Shown here one piece after another: positions 1 to 9,073 of a DNA stretch of 64,000 nucleotides. The stretch is from contig CAMQWJ010000005.1 of NCBI GenBank assembly GCA_947038515.1, positions 58,719 to 122,718 of the forward strand, written 5' to 3'. This DNA comes from an uncultured Fusobacteriaceae bacterium. GTDB taxonomy: Bacteria; Fusobacteriota; Fusobacteriia; Fusobacteriales; Fusobacteriaceae. The translations under genes were made by a program, and so were the position numbers. How positions within the stretch are numbered: the stretch's first letter is position 1; every line of letters begins with the position of its first letter. The notes below the pieces were generated by a model. It did not search any database. It was not told the origin of the DNA and saw only the letters and a list, made by a program, of their open reading frames with translations.

Positions 1-288
1 AAAAAAGGTTTAATAAAAAATATAATAAAAAACTCTTATATTGGTTGTTGCATGAGTTTTAAAAAATCAAAATATATTCTTCCTTTCCCTAAAAATATAC
101 CAATGCATGACAGTTGGATTGGTTTAATAAATGAAAAAAAAGGAAAGGTATATCATTTAGAAAAAGAACTGTTTTGCTATCGAATACATGGTGAAAATTA
201 TACATTAAAAAATAAGAGGAGTTTAAAAAATAAAATAAAAGATAGAATTAATTTGATTAGAAATGTTTTGCTTAGAGGGGAAAAATGA
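1..288 (+). CDS. Glycosyltransferase family 2, C-terminal fragment (gene begins upstream of the window)
   Basis: The frame is open from base 1 and ends in TGA at 286-288, so 95 residues of a longer protein are visible. An internal ATG at 52 is unlikely to be the start, because the coding sequence before it (NSYIGCC) continues the family pattern. The block with Cys-Met-x-Phe, then a Pro-Phe-Pro turn and His-Asp-Ser-Trp, is typical of the acceptor side of GT2 transferases that add a sugar to a lipid-linked repeat unit. The stop overlaps the next start as ATGA, so the two genes are translationally coupled in the polysaccharide operon. The sugar and linkage cannot be read from this fragment. Confidence 0.7.
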   Translation, partial: KKGLIKNIIKNSYIGCCMSFKKSKYILPFPKNIPMHDSWIGLINEKKGKVYHLEKELFCYRIHGENYTLKNKRSLKNKIKDRINLIRNVLLRGEK

Positions 289-1466
289 TAATTTATTTTA
301 GCATAATTATAAGCTTTGGAATAGGAGCTTTTTTAGAGGTTTTTTTAGTTGAAAAAAATGAGAAAAAAAAATTAAAATTAATTTTTTATATTTTTATGCT
401 GTTTTTACTGTTATTTTTTGGATTCAGAGGATATGTAGCTACTGACTGGGTTAGTTATTCACAGTTTTATAAAGAAATCGAACCTATTTCAGAGGTCATT
501 TCTGGTAGTGGAACTAATTTTAAAAGTTTATCGATAGAATTGGGGTTTAAATTATACATGTCATTTTTAAAAATGTTTAGTTCTAATTACAATTTTTTTG
601 TTTTTTTTAATAGTGCAATAGATTTATACATTTTGTATATGATAACAAAAAAATGGACTAAATATAGGGTGTTGATGCTCTTTTCTTACTTTGCATTTAC
701 AGGAACATTTCTTCACTTTGATATATTAAGAAATGCAAAATCAATAATGCTATTTATTTTATCAATAAAGTATTTAAAAACAAGAAACTTTTCAAAATAT
801 TTTATTGTTAATTTAATAGGAGCATTTTTTCATATTTCAGCTCTTTTGTATTTACCATTATACTTTTTATTAAATAAAAAAATTTCAAAAAAAAAATTGA
901 TAATATCATTTATTGTATTAAATTTAATTTATTTTTTTAATTTAATTGATTTGAAAAAAATACTGCCTTTATTTGATTGTTTTTATTCAGACTATGTAAA
1001 AAATAAATTGGATATATATTTAAGTGATCAACATTATGGTGCTGTTTCAAAGATAAGTATACAAGTTATTGAAAAAAATATGTTTTTGATATATTTAATA
1101 AAATATTATGAAAAATTATCTAATAAAAATAAAGATAATATCATTTATATGAATTTACTTTTTTTATTAATTGTTATTTTTATGGTTTCAAGAAGTTTTT
1201 TTATTATTTCAGATAGAGTGATGATAAATATCATGTTTACCTATTGGTTTATTATACCAATGATAATGAAAAATATTAGAAAAATTTCAAATAAACTCTT
1301 GTTTTTATTTTTGATATGTGTTTATTGTTTTAGATTGTTTGTAGTGCCACGATATAATCCAGATGAAAAATCCAAAGAAAGACTTAGATATGACAATATA
1401 TTATTTAATCATAAGAGTTATGAGGAGAGAATGAAAAATATAATATTAATACGAAGCTTGAACTAA
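285..1466 (+). CDS. EpsG/Wzy-like polysaccharide polymerase, integral membrane protein
   Basis: This is a 393-residue, very hydrophobic protein with roughly ten to twelve predicted membrane spans. An early FRGYVATDWVSY motif resembles the Arg...Asp-x-x-x-Tyr pattern of EpsG-type polymerases. In that family the protein joins lipid-linked repeat units into a chain at the outer face of the inner membrane. It lies between two glycosyltransferases and overlaps the preceding gene by ATGA, as expected for the single polymerase of a Wzx/Wzy locus. Such polymerases diverge strongly in sequence, so the call rests on topology, the short motif and context. The gene is extremely A+T-rich compared with the nucleotide-sugar genes downstream. 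Confidence 0.65.
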   Translation: MIIYFSIIISFGIGAFLEVFLVEKNEKKKLKLIFYIFMLFLLLFFGFRGYVATDWVSYSQFYKEIEPISEVISGSGTNFKSLSIELGFKLYMSFLKMFSSNYNFFVFFNSAIDLYILYMITKKWTKYRVLMLFSYFAFTGTFLHFDILRNAKSIMLFILSIKYLKTRNFSKYFIVNLIGAFFHISALLYLPLYFLLNKKISKKKLIISFIVLNLIYFFNLIDLKKILPLFDCFYSDYVKNKLDIYLSDQHYGAVSKISIQVIEKNMFLIYLIKYYEKLSNKNKDNIIYMNLLFLLIVIFMVSRSFFIISDRVMINIMFTYWFIIPMIMKNIRKISNKLLFLFLICVYCFRLFVVPRYNPDEKSKERLRYDNILFNHKSYEERMKNIILIRSLN

Positions 1467-1510
1467 AATAATTAATTTTACACTATCAAATTAATTAAAG
1501 GAGATTAAAT

Positions 1511-2551
1511 ATGAAAAAAATACTAATAGTATCTCAATATCCTAATATAGAAAATCTAAAGGATGGTATGATACGAAGAATTTCTGAAATAGATAAATTA
1601 CTATCCAATTATGATAAAATTTATTTAGATATAAGTTTTAAGAGAAAAAAAAATCAAGGTATTTTAAAAAGAAAATCATTACATCCTTTATATAATCTAA
1701 TAGATATAATAAAAATTATAAAAAACTCTGATAAAATATATTGCCACTCTTTATTTAATTTCATAAAAATTTTTCCTATAATAATATTTTTTAAAAGAGA
1801 AATAATATTAGATTATCATGGTACTGTACCTGAAGAACAGTCTTTTCTTGGAAATAAATTCCAATCAAAAATAATGAATTTAATAGAATGGATTATGATA
1901 ATAAAAATTAAAAAATCAATTTTTGTTACTAATAAAATGAAGAATTTTTATTTTGAAAAATATAATTATAGAAAAAAATTAGAAAAAAGTTTGATTTTTC
2001 CGATAGTCGATACTACTATTAGAGAAAAAATAGAGATGAAAAAATCAAATTATTTGAAAGATAAAGTTGTTTTTATTTATTCAGGTGGTTTAGCTAAGTG
2101 GCAAAATATATCATTAATGTTAGATATTATTTCAAATGCACAGAATGAAAATTATTTTTATATTTTTTTGACAGGTCAAAAAAAAGAAATGTCTGAGCTT
2201 TTAATCTCAAAAAAAATTAATCCTAACATTTATTTGTTAGAAACAGTAGAGCCAGAAGAATTAGGAGATTATTATGAAGTTGCAAATTATGGTTTTATTT
2301 TACGGGATGACCATATACTTAATAGAGTTGCGAATCCTACAAAGCTAGGAGAATATTTAGATTATGGAATTATTCCTATAGTAAAGTTAGAGGAGCTAGG
2401 AGATTATAAAGAAATGGGATATGAATATCTTAAGCTAGAAGAGTTTAATAATAATCTTGTGAAAAAAAAGAGTTTAAAAAATATAAAATTAATGACAGAT
2501 TATAAAAAAAGACACTTGAAAAGTGATTTTTTAAAATTTATAGAGAGTTAG
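1511..2551 (+). CDS. Glycosyltransferase, GT4-like (GT-B fold)
   Basis: The 346-residue protein begins MKKILIVSQYP, the usual first strand of GT-B transferases. It has a second Rossmann half starting near residue 185 (VVFIYSGGLAKWQN) and a late segment with an Asp-Asp-His and Asn-Pro-Thr-Lys-Leu-Gly-Glu-Tyr pattern (PTKLGEYLDYG). This matches the nucleotide-sugar site of GT4-type enzymes, where the E-x7-E glutamates lie. The RBS AAAGGAGA precedes the ATG. It probably transfers one sugar of the repeat unit from the cytoplasmic side of the membrane. Donor and acceptor are unknown. The gene ends 8 bases before the epimerase gene. Confidence 0.65.
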   Translation: MKKILIVSQYPNIENLKDGMIRRISEIDKLLSNYDKIYLDISFKRKKNQGILKRKSLHPLYNLIDIIKIIKNSDKIYCHSLFNFIKIFPIIIFFKREIILDYHGTVPEEQSFLGNKFQSKIMNLIEWIMIIKIKKSIFVTNKMKNFYFEKYNYRKKLEKSLIFPIVDTTIREKIEMKKSNYLKDKVVFIYSGGLAKWQNISLMLDIISNAQNENYFYIFLTGQKKEMSELLISKKINPNIYLLETVEPEELGDYYEVANYGFILRDDHILNRVANPTKLGEYLDYGIIPIVKLEELGDYKEMGYEYLKLEEFNNNLVKKKSLKNIKLMTDYKKRHLKSDFLKFIES

Positions 2552-2559
2552 GAGGAAAA

Positions 2560-3657
2560 ATGAAAGTAGCATTAATCTTTGGAACAAGACCAGAAGCAAT
2601 AAAAATGGCACCGATATATCATGAATTGAAAAATAATAAAATAGAAGTTAAAGTTATAGTAACTGGGCAACATAAAGAAATGTTATATCAAGTTTTAGAT
2701 TTGTTTAAAATAGAGCCAGACTACGACTTAAAAATAATGAAACAAGGTCAAGAATTGTCAGAGTTGACAAGTAGATTAATAGAAAAATTGGATAAAATTA
2801 TAAAAATAGAAAAATTTGATTATATATTAGTTCAAGGAGACACAACATCTGCTTTTACAGGTGCTTTAGCAGGGTTTTACAATAAAATCCCTGTTGGACA
2901 CATTGAAGCAGGATTAAGAACAGGAAATATTTACTCCCCTTTTCCAGAAGAAGCTAACAGGAAATTAATTGGAAACATTAGTAGTGTCCATTTCGCACCA
3001 ACAAATGTTAATGTAGAAAATTTATTAAAAGAAGGATATAATAAAGAGAATATTTTAAAAGTAGGAAATACAGTAATAGATGCCTTATATTGGATTAAAG
3101 AAAATAAAACATTAGATTTAGAAAAAATTCGAGAAAAATATAATTTGAAAGATAAAAAATATATTTTGATCACAATGCATAGAAGAGAAAATTGGGGTTT
3201 ACCAATGCAAAATGTTTTAAAAGGTGTTAGAAAATATTTAGAAGAAAATAAAGAATTATATTTGGTGTTTCCAATGCACTTAAACCCCCTGATAAGAGAA
3301 GTTATTAATGAAGAATTAAAAGGTTTTGAAAGGAAAATTTTGATTGAGCCTTTAGAGTATTTAGAATTTATTGGAGTTATGGATGGCTCACAATATATAA
3401 TGACAGACTCTGGTGGTATTCAAGAAGAAGCTCCAAGTCTAGGAAAACCAACTTTAGTTTTAAGGGACACAACAGAGCGTCCTGAAGCAATAGAGGCAGG
3501 AACTGCTAAGTTAATAGGAACAAGTACAGAAAAAACATATCAATATATGAAGCTTTTAGAGGGGAAATTGTATGAAGAAATGTCTCATGCTAATAATCCA
3601 TATGGTGATGGAAAAACCTCAATAAAAATAATGAAATATTTAAAAAATATAAAATAA
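2560..3657 (+). CDS. wecB: UDP-N-acetylglucosamine 2-epimerase (non-hydrolysing)
   Basis: The enzyme interconverts UDP-GlcNAc and UDP-ManNAc in the cytosol and supplies ManNAc-type sugars for surface polysaccharide. The 365-residue length is normal for WecB/MnaA. Diagnostic segments are GTRPEAIKMAP at the N-terminus, GHIEAGLRTG and PFPEEANRKL in the middle, and TDSGGIQEEAPSLGKP with RDTTERPEA near the C-terminus. These are the UDP-binding and catalytic blocks of the family. The RBS AGGAGGAA is 5 bases upstream of the ATG. No ManNAc dehydrogenase (WecC) is visible in the window, so the epimer is either used directly or processed by a gene further upstream. Confidence 0.95.
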   Translation: MKVALIFGTRPEAIKMAPIYHELKNNKIEVKVIVTGQHKEMLYQVLDLFKIEPDYDLKIMKQGQELSELTSRLIEKLDKIIKIEKFDYILVQGDTTSAFTGALAGFYNKIPVGHIEAGLRTGNIYSPFPEEANRKLIGNISSVHFAPTNVNVENLLKEGYNKENILKVGNTVIDALYWIKENKTLDLEKIREKYNLKDKKYILITMHRRENWGLPMQNVLKGVRKYLEENKELYLVFPMHLNPLIREVINEELKGFERKILIEPLEYLEFIGVMDGSQYIMTDSGGIQEEAPSLGKPTLVLRDTTERPEAIEAGTAKLIGTSTEKTYQYMKLLEGKLYEEMSHANNPYGDGKTSIKIMKYLKNIK

Positions 3658-3660
3658 AAA

Positions 3661-3736
3661 AATAAATTGGATAAATGACCCAACTTGTTTTTTTATAAAA
3701 TTAAACTGAATAAAAAATGGTATTATAGTATATAAT
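3661..3736 (+). promoter_or_regulatory. Operon gap with weak hairpin/T-tract and a TATAAT box
   Basis: The 182-bp gap after wecB breaks the otherwise tight operon. It contains a weak TTGG...CCAA hairpin followed by a T-rich run (about 3667-3696), which could be a poor terminator. A TATAAT hexamer follows at 3731-3736. No good -35 box is present at the right spacing (TGAATA at 3707 is the nearest). A secondary promoter for the downstream half of the locus is possible but unproven. Confidence 0.3.
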
Positions 3737-3839
3737 GGAAGTAAATTAGAGTGGTTTATTTTATCTCTCAATATTAAAATTGAAATTAAGTGATAAAATA
3801 AGGAATAAAGTTTTATTAAGAATAATGAGGTGAAGAAAA

Positions 3840-4829
3840 ATTAAACTGTTATCAATATGTATTCCAACTTATAATAGAAAAAATGATTTGAAAAAACTTT
3901 TAAATAGTCTAGAATCTGAATTTGAAAATAATAAATTAGAAATAATAATAAATGATAATGCTTCAAGTGATGGAACAGAAGAAATGGTTCGAGAGTATAT
4001 AAAAAAAACAGATTGCATAAAGTATAGAAAAAACAGAAAAAATTATGGCTTTGACTATAATTTTAATCAGGCTATTTTAGAAAGTACAGGAAAATTTATT
4101 TGGTTTTTAGGATCAGACGATATAGTTAAAATAGATGCAGTAAAAAAAATTATTGATAATCTTTCAGAGAATATAAATATTTATATTTTAGAAGGTGACA
4201 TGAATATTGGTAATAAAACTTTTTTGAGGAATGGTTTAAATGCAGTAAATTTACAGGAGTATATAAAAATTGAAAATGGAATTTATGAGTATATTGATGA
4301 TATAAAAAGTGATATTAGTTATTTATTTGCTTTTATTTCATCAATAGTTGTAAAAAGAGAAGATTATGTTGAAATTAAAATACCAGAAGAATTAAAAAAT
4401 AGTGCATATGATCACATGTATATTTTATTAAAACTAGTAAGTAAATCTGCTAATATAAAGTATTTAAAAGAATCATATTATGAAGTTGGAATTAATGAAA
4501 ACTGTTGGAATAATATTAGAGGTAAACATTTTTTATTGGATATCAAAAGCTTACATAAATTTATTGAGAATATTTATCAAGACAATAAAGATGAAATTAT
4601 AATTAGAAAATCTATAGGGAAATTATTCCAAAGAAATTGTAGTAAAATTTCGATGATAGATAATATTTTTTATGCAAAAGAAAATAAAGAGTTTGAGATA
4701 TTTGAAAACGCTATTAATTATTTTTATATGAACAATTTAAAGTATAGATTTTATAAAAATATTTTAGTTAATAAAATGACTATATATATCTTAAACTTAG
4801 CAAGAAAAATAAAGAATAGAGATAAATAA
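3840..4829 (+). CDS. Glycosyltransferase family 2 with apparent ATT start codon
   Basis: The family N-terminus, LSICIPTYNRKNDLKKLL, is fully present only if translation starts at the ATT codon at 3840-3842. The frame has a TGA stop at 3831, and no ATG, GTG or TTG lies between that stop and the conserved strand. A GAGGTGA ribosome site at 3827-3833 sits 6 bases before ATT. The next alternative is CTG at 3846. A TTG at 3888 would delete the first beta strand of the nucleotide-binding fold. Other GT-A features are INDNASSDGTEEM and the GSDD metal-binding motif near residue 97. It probably adds one sugar of the repeat unit. Confidence 0.75.
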   Translation: MKLLSICIPTYNRKNDLKKLLNSLESEFENNKLEIIINDNASSDGTEEMVREYIKKTDCIKYRKNRKNYGFDYNFNQAILESTGKFIWFLGSDDIVKIDAVKKIIDNLSENINIYILEGDMNIGNKTFLRNGLNAVNLQEYIKIENGIYEYIDDIKSDISYLFAFISSIVVKREDYVEIKIPEELKNSAYDHMYILLKLVSKSANIKYLKESYYEVGINENCWNNIRGKHFLLDIKSLHKFIENIYQDNKDEIIIRKSIGKLFQRNCSKISMIDNIFYAKENKEFEIFENAINYFYMNNLKYRFYKNILVNKMTIYILNLARKIKNRDK

Positions 4830-4839
4830 GGAGACTAAA

Positions 4840-6180
4840 ATGAAAAAAATTGAAAAATTAAAGCAAGAAATACTAGAAAAAACAAAAGAATTGTATGAAT
4901 TAAAATTTGGAGAAACAAAAGATTTTATAGAGGGCGAAACCTATGTAAATTATGGTGGTAGATATTTTGATGAAAAAGAAATGGTAAACTTAATAGATTC
5001 ATCTCTTGATTTCTGGCTGACAGCTGGTCCATGGGCTAAAAAATTTGAAAAAGGACTAGCAGATTATTTAGGAGTTAAGTACTGTTCAGCAGTAAATTCT
5101 GGGTCATCAGCTAATCTGTTAGCATTTATGACTCTGACATCTCCTCAGTTAGGGACAAGGGCGATAAAACGTGGTGATGAGGTCATAACAGTGGCGGCAG
5201 GCTTTCCAACAACTGTAACCCCTATAATACAATATGGAGCTATTCCTGTTTTTGTAGATGTAGAAATGCCTACATATAATTTGGAGGTAAAAGAACTTCA
5301 AAAAGCATTATCATCTAAGAGTAAAGCTGTGATGATAGCACATACTTTAGGAAATCCTTTTAACTTAAAAGAAATAAAAGAATTTTGTGTGAAAAATAAT
5401 CTTTGGTTAATTGAAGATAATTGTGATGCACTGGGTTCAGAATATTATATGGATGGTGAATGGAAAAAAACAGGAACTATAGGAGATATTGGAACTTCAA
5501 GTTTTTATCCACCGCATCATATGACAATGGGAGAGGGTGGTGCAGTTTATACTAATAGCCCACAACTGTCTAAGATTATAAATTCTCTTAGAGATTGGGG
5601 ACGAGATTGCTGGTGTGATTCAGGAGTAGACGACACTTGTAAACATAGATATATAAAACAATATGGAGAGCTACCTTTAGGCTATGACCACAAATATGTT
5701 TATTCACATTTTGGTTATAACTTAAAAGTGACAGATATGCAAGCTGCAATAGGATGTGCACAACTGGAAAAAATGCCAACTATAGTCTCACGAAGAGTAG
5801 AAAATTGGGATAGACTTAAAGCTGGACTATTAGAGCTTGAAGAGTATTTAATTTTACCAGTTCCAGAAGAAAATTCAAAACCTTCATGGTTTGGTTTTCT
5901 AATAACAGTAAAAGAAAAAGAGGGTAAATCTAGATTAGAGTTAGCTAAATTTTTGGATATGAAAAAAATTCAAACAAGAAATCTTTTTGCAGGAAATATA
6001 ATAAAGCATCCAGCTTTTGATGAAATGAGAAAAACTGGTGAGGGGTATAGAGTGATAGGGGATTTAAAAAATACTAATTATATTACTGAAAATACTATAT
6101 GGATAGGAGTGTATCCAGGTATGACAAATGAAATGTTAGATTATATGATAAAATCTATAAAAGAATATTTTTTAGGGTAG
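4840..6180 (+). CDS. rfbH: CDP-4-dehydro-6-deoxyglucose 3-dehydratase (E1)
   Basis: This is the PMP-dependent, iron-sulfur member of the DegT/DnrJ/EryC1/StrS fold. It removes the 3-OH of CDP-4-keto-6-deoxyglucose, the committed step to 3,6-dideoxyhexoses. The usual PLP lysine is replaced by histidine (PPHH, residues 224-227, with His226 the likely counterpart of the Yersinia catalytic His). The [2Fe-2S] cysteines are visible as Cys257-x-Cys259-x7-Cys267, with Cys195 as the probable fourth ligand. The length, 446 residues, is normal. The reductase partner E3 (AscD/DdhD) is not in this window. The gene starts the CDP-sugar module, and the RBS AAGGAGAC lies just upstream. Confidence 0.93.
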   Translation: MKKIEKLKQEILEKTKELYELKFGETKDFIEGETYVNYGGRYFDEKEMVNLIDSSLDFWLTAGPWAKKFEKGLADYLGVKYCSAVNSGSSANLLAFMTLTSPQLGTRAIKRGDEVITVAAGFPTTVTPIIQYGAIPVFVDVEMPTYNLEVKELQKALSSKSKAVMIAHTLGNPFNLKEIKEFCVKNNLWLIEDNCDALGSEYYMDGEWKKTGTIGDIGTSSFYPPHHMTMGEGGAVYTNSPQLSKIINSLRDWGRDCWCDSGVDDTCKHRYIKQYGELPLGYDHKYVYSHFGYNLKVTDMQAAIGCAQLEKMPTIVSRRVENWDRLKAGLLELEEYLILPVPEENSKPSWFGFLITVKEKEGKSRLELAKFLDMKKIQTRNLFAGNIIKHPAFDEMRKTGEGYRVIGDLKNTNYITENTIWIGVYPGMTNEMLDYMIKSIKEYFLG

Positions 6181-6192
6181 GAGGAGTTATTT

Positions 6193-6969
6193 ATGAAAGT
6201 AGTTATATTAGCGGGTGGTTTTGGAACAAGGTTAAGTGAAGCAACTAATTTAATACCTAAACCGATGGTAGAAATTGGAGGAAAACCAATACTTTGGCAT
6301 ATAATGAAAACTTATGCTGAACATGGAATAACAGAATTTGTAGTTTGTTGTGGATATAAAGGTTATATTATAAAAGAATGGTTTGCAAATTATTTTCTCC
6401 ACACAAGTGATGTAACATTTGATTTAGCAAATAATCAAATGGAAGTACATAATTCACAGTCGGAATCTTGGAAAGTAACTTTGGTTGATACAGGACTAAA
6501 TACTATGACAGGAGGAAGAATAAAAAAAGTACAGAAATATATAGGAAATGAACCTTTTCTATTAACTTATGGTGATGGAGTAACCGATTTGAATATATCA
6601 GAAACAATAAAATTCCATAAAAAAGCAGGTAAATTATTGACTGTAACAGCATATAAACCACAAGGTAAGTTCGGTTCTTTAGAGATCAATGAATCTGGAA
6701 TTGTAACTTCTTTTACAGAAAAACCAGCTGGTGATGGAAATTGGATAAATGCAGGGTATTTTATTTGTCAACCAGAGGTATTTGATTATATTGGAGATGA
6801 AGATTCTGTTATTTTTGAAAAAATTCCTTTAGAAAATATAGCTAAAGATGGAGAAATGGCTTCTTATAAACATCAAGGGTTTTGGAAACCAATGGATATT
6901 TTAAGGGATAATATAGAATTAAATGAAATGTGGGATAATAATAAAGCTCCTTGGAAAATTTGGAAATAG
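6193..6969 (+). CDS. rfbF: Glucose-1-phosphate cytidylyltransferase
   Basis: It makes CDP-glucose from CTP and glucose-1-phosphate, the first step of the CDP-dideoxyhexose pathway. The 258 residues begin with the nucleotidyltransferase signature LAGGFGTRLSEATNLIPKPM. Later features are GDGVTD (metal and sugar phosphate site) and the SFTEKP and WINAGYF segments characteristic of the CTP-specific family. An AGGAGTT ribosome site precedes the ATG by 7 bases. The gene follows rfbH by 12 bases, an order (H-F-G) different from the usual enteric F-G-H. Confidence 0.95.
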   Translation: MKVVILAGGFGTRLSEATNLIPKPMVEIGGKPILWHIMKTYAEHGITEFVVCCGYKGYIIKEWFANYFLHTSDVTFDLANNQMEVHNSQSESWKVTLVDTGLNTMTGGRIKKVQKYIGNEPFLLTYGDGVTDLNISETIKFHKKAGKLLTVTAYKPQGKFGSLEINESGIVTSFTEKPAGDGNWINAGYFICQPEVFDYIGDEDSVIFEKIPLENIAKDGEMASYKHQGFWKPMDILRDNIELNEMWDNNKAPWKIWK

Positions 6970-7042
6970 TTTTAAGTATTATATTAGGGAAGATATATTC
7001 TTCCCCTATATAATATTTAAAAGAAAAAATATGGGAGGAAAA

Positions 7043-8125
7043 ATGAAAAAAAAATTTAATGATATTTATAAAGGGAAAACAGTTCTTGTAACAGGACATA
7101 CTGGATTTAAAGGTTCATGGATTTCTATATGGTTACATGAAATGGGAGCAAAGGTTGTTGGATATTCGCTAGACCCTTATACTGAAAAAGATAATTTTGT
7201 TCTTTCTAATCTTTCAGAAAAAATAATAGATATTAGAGGGGATGTAAGAGATAAAAATAAATTGTCTGAAGTTTTTGAAAAGTATGAACCTGAAGTAGTT
7301 TTTCATTTAGCTGCTCAACCATTAGTTAGGTTATCTTATGATATTCCTGTTGAAACATATGAGATAAACGTTATGGGGACAATAAATATAATGGAAGAAA
7401 TAAAAAAATGTTCAAAGACAAAAATTGGAATATTAATAACAACAGATAAATGTTATGAAAATAAAGAACAAATATGGGGATATAGAGAAAATGAACCCAT
7501 GGGTGGATATGATCCATACTCGTCATCTAAAGGAGCTTGCGAGATAGCGATAAATTCATGGAGAAACTCTTTTTTTAATCCAAAAGACTATGAAAATCAT
7601 GGAAAAAGTATAGCTTCAGTAAGAGCTGGAAATGTTATAGGTGGAGGAGATTGGGCAAAGGATCGAATTATTCCTGACTGCATTAGATCATTAGAAAATA
7701 ATGGGATAATAGAGATAAGAATGCCAAAAGCGATAAGACCTTGGGAGCATGTTTTAGAGCCATTAAGTGGATATCTACTTTTAGGTCAAAAAATGTTAGA
7801 AAGTCCTAAGGAATATTGTGAAGGGTGGAATTTTGGGCCAAATTTAGATGCAATAGTTCCAGTTTGGGAAGTTGCAACAAAAGTTACAGAGTATTATGGT
7901 AGCGGTATTCTTAAAGATAGTTCTAATCCAAAATCACTTCATGAAGCTAATCTTTTATTACTTGACATAACAAAAGCAAGGGTAAAATTGGGCTGGGAAC
8001 CAACATTAACTATTTATGATAGCATAAGTTTGACAACAGACTGGTATAAAAGATATAAAAATGAAGATGTATATAAACTTTGCTTAGAACAGATAGAAAA
8101 GTTTATAGGTTATGGGCATATATAA
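7043..8125 (+). CDS. rfbG: CDP-glucose 4,6-dehydratase
   Basis: An NAD-dependent extended SDR that converts CDP-glucose to CDP-4-keto-6-deoxyglucose, the substrate of RfbH. The ATG at 7043 is preferred, with GGGAGGAA ending 2 bases before it. It gives MKKKFNDIYKGKTVLVTGHTG, so the GHTGFKGSW NAD loop is correctly placed, and 360 residues, the family size. A longer frame from 6923 would overlap rfbF and add an unrelated leader. Other family marks are LAAQPLVR, TTDKCYEN (active site Thr-Asp-Lys), DPYSSSKG (catalytic Tyr-x3-Lys) and RAGNVIGGGDWA. The stop overlaps the next start (TAATG). Confidence 0.95.
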   Translation: MKKKFNDIYKGKTVLVTGHTGFKGSWISIWLHEMGAKVVGYSLDPYTEKDNFVLSNLSEKIIDIRGDVRDKNKLSEVFEKYEPEVVFHLAAQPLVRLSYDIPVETYEINVMGTINIMEEIKKCSKTKIGILITTDKCYENKEQIWGYRENEPMGGYDPYSSSKGACEIAINSWRNSFFNPKDYENHGKSIASVRAGNVIGGGDWAKDRIIPDCIRSLENNGIIEIRMPKAIRPWEHVLEPLSGYLLLGQKMLESPKEYCEGWNFGPNLDAIVPVWEVATKVTEYYGSGILKDSSNPKSLHEANLLLLDITKARVKLGWEPTLTIYDSISLTTDWYKRYKNEDVYKLCLEQIEKFIGYGHI

Positions 8126-9063
8126 TGAAAGAAAAAATATTAATAACAGGTAGTACGGGATTTGTAGGCTCTAATTTAACAAGAGCTCTTTTAAAAGAGG
8201 GATATGAAATTAATATAATAACAAGAGAAACTTCTAATATGTGGAGAATAAAAGATATTTATTCTCAATTGTTTGATTGGAAAGTTGACTTAAATGAAAA
8301 AGAAAAATTAAAACAAATAGTGGAAAAAATTAAACCTGATTATATTATTCACCTTGCAATTTATGGTGGTAGACCAGATGAAAAAGATGAAGAAGAAATA
8401 ATGAAGTCAAATTTGCAAGGTACAATAAATTTGGTAGATTCATGTAAAAATATAGATTATAAAGTATTTATAAATACAGGAAGTTCTTCAGAATATGGCA
8501 ATAAAACTTTACCAATGAAAGAGGATGACATTTGTGAACCTATTAATATTTATGGAATAGCAAAAGTTGGAGCTACACTATACTGTAATTATGTTGCAAA
8601 TAAATTTAATAAAAATTTAGGAACTTTAAGACTGTTTTCACCTTTTGGAAATTATGAAGATAGAGGTAGACTATTTCCAGATTTGATAGTGAATGCTTTG
8701 AGAAATCAAGATATAAATTTAGGGAATCCAAAAGCAGTGAGAGATTTTATATGCATTGAAGATACAATAGGTATCTATGTTAAAATAATAAAAGAACAAT
8801 TAAATATAAAAGGCGAGATATTTAACTGTGCATATGGTAAGCAACATTCAGTAGAGTATGTTGCAAAAAAAATAATTGAAATAACAAAATCAACAAGTAA
8901 ATTAAATTATGGAGCAAAAAAAGGAAGAGAAGCAGATACTGATATATGGGTTGCAGATATCTCTAAAATAAAAGAAAAATTAGATTACAAATTTAAATAT
9001 AAATTTGATGATAGTCTAGTTGAGGTATGTAATTGGTTTGAAAAAAATATAAATTTATATTAA
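8125..9063 (+). CDS. NAD-dependent epimerase/reductase (SDR), CDP-dideoxyhexose C-4 or side-chain ketone reductase candidate
   Basis: The 312-residue extended SDR has the GSTGFVGSNL NAD(P) loop and the LAIYGG block. A GSSSEYG serine region and YGIAK (catalytic Tyr-x3-Lys) complete the active site. The ATG at 8125 overlaps the rfbG stop by one base; a longer frame from 8080 would sit inside rfbG. Enzymes at this position reduce a CDP-3,6-dideoxy-4-hexulose to abequose or paratose. With a YerE-like gene next to it, a YerF-like role (reducing the added acetyl ketone to a hydroxyethyl branch) is an equally good reading. Sequence alone does not separate these. Confidence 0.7.
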   Translation: MKEKILITGSTGFVGSNLTRALLKEGYEINIITRETSNMWRIKDIYSQLFDWKVDLNEKEKLKQIVEKIKPDYIIHLAIYGGRPDEKDEEEIMKSNLQGTINLVDSCKNIDYKVFINTGSSSEYGNKTLPMKEDDICEPINIYGIAKVGATLYCNYVANKFNKNLGTLRLFSPFGNYEDRGRLFPDLIVNALRNQDINLGNPKAVRDFICIEDTIGIYVKIIKEQLNIKGEIFNCAYGKQHSVEYVAKKIIEITKSTSKLNYGAKKGREADTDIWVADISKIKEKLDYKFKYKFDDSLVEVCNWFEKNINLY

Positions 9064-9073
9064 GGAGAAAAAA

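Noticed and set aside
6842..7099. Minus-strand 85-codon frame over the rfbF-rfbG junction
   Set aside because: Overlaps two firm genes, has no ribosome site and a biased composition.
8080..8124. Upstream extension of the SDR gene
   Set aside because: It lies inside rfbG and precedes the NAD loop start; ATG 8125 is coupled to the rfbG stop.
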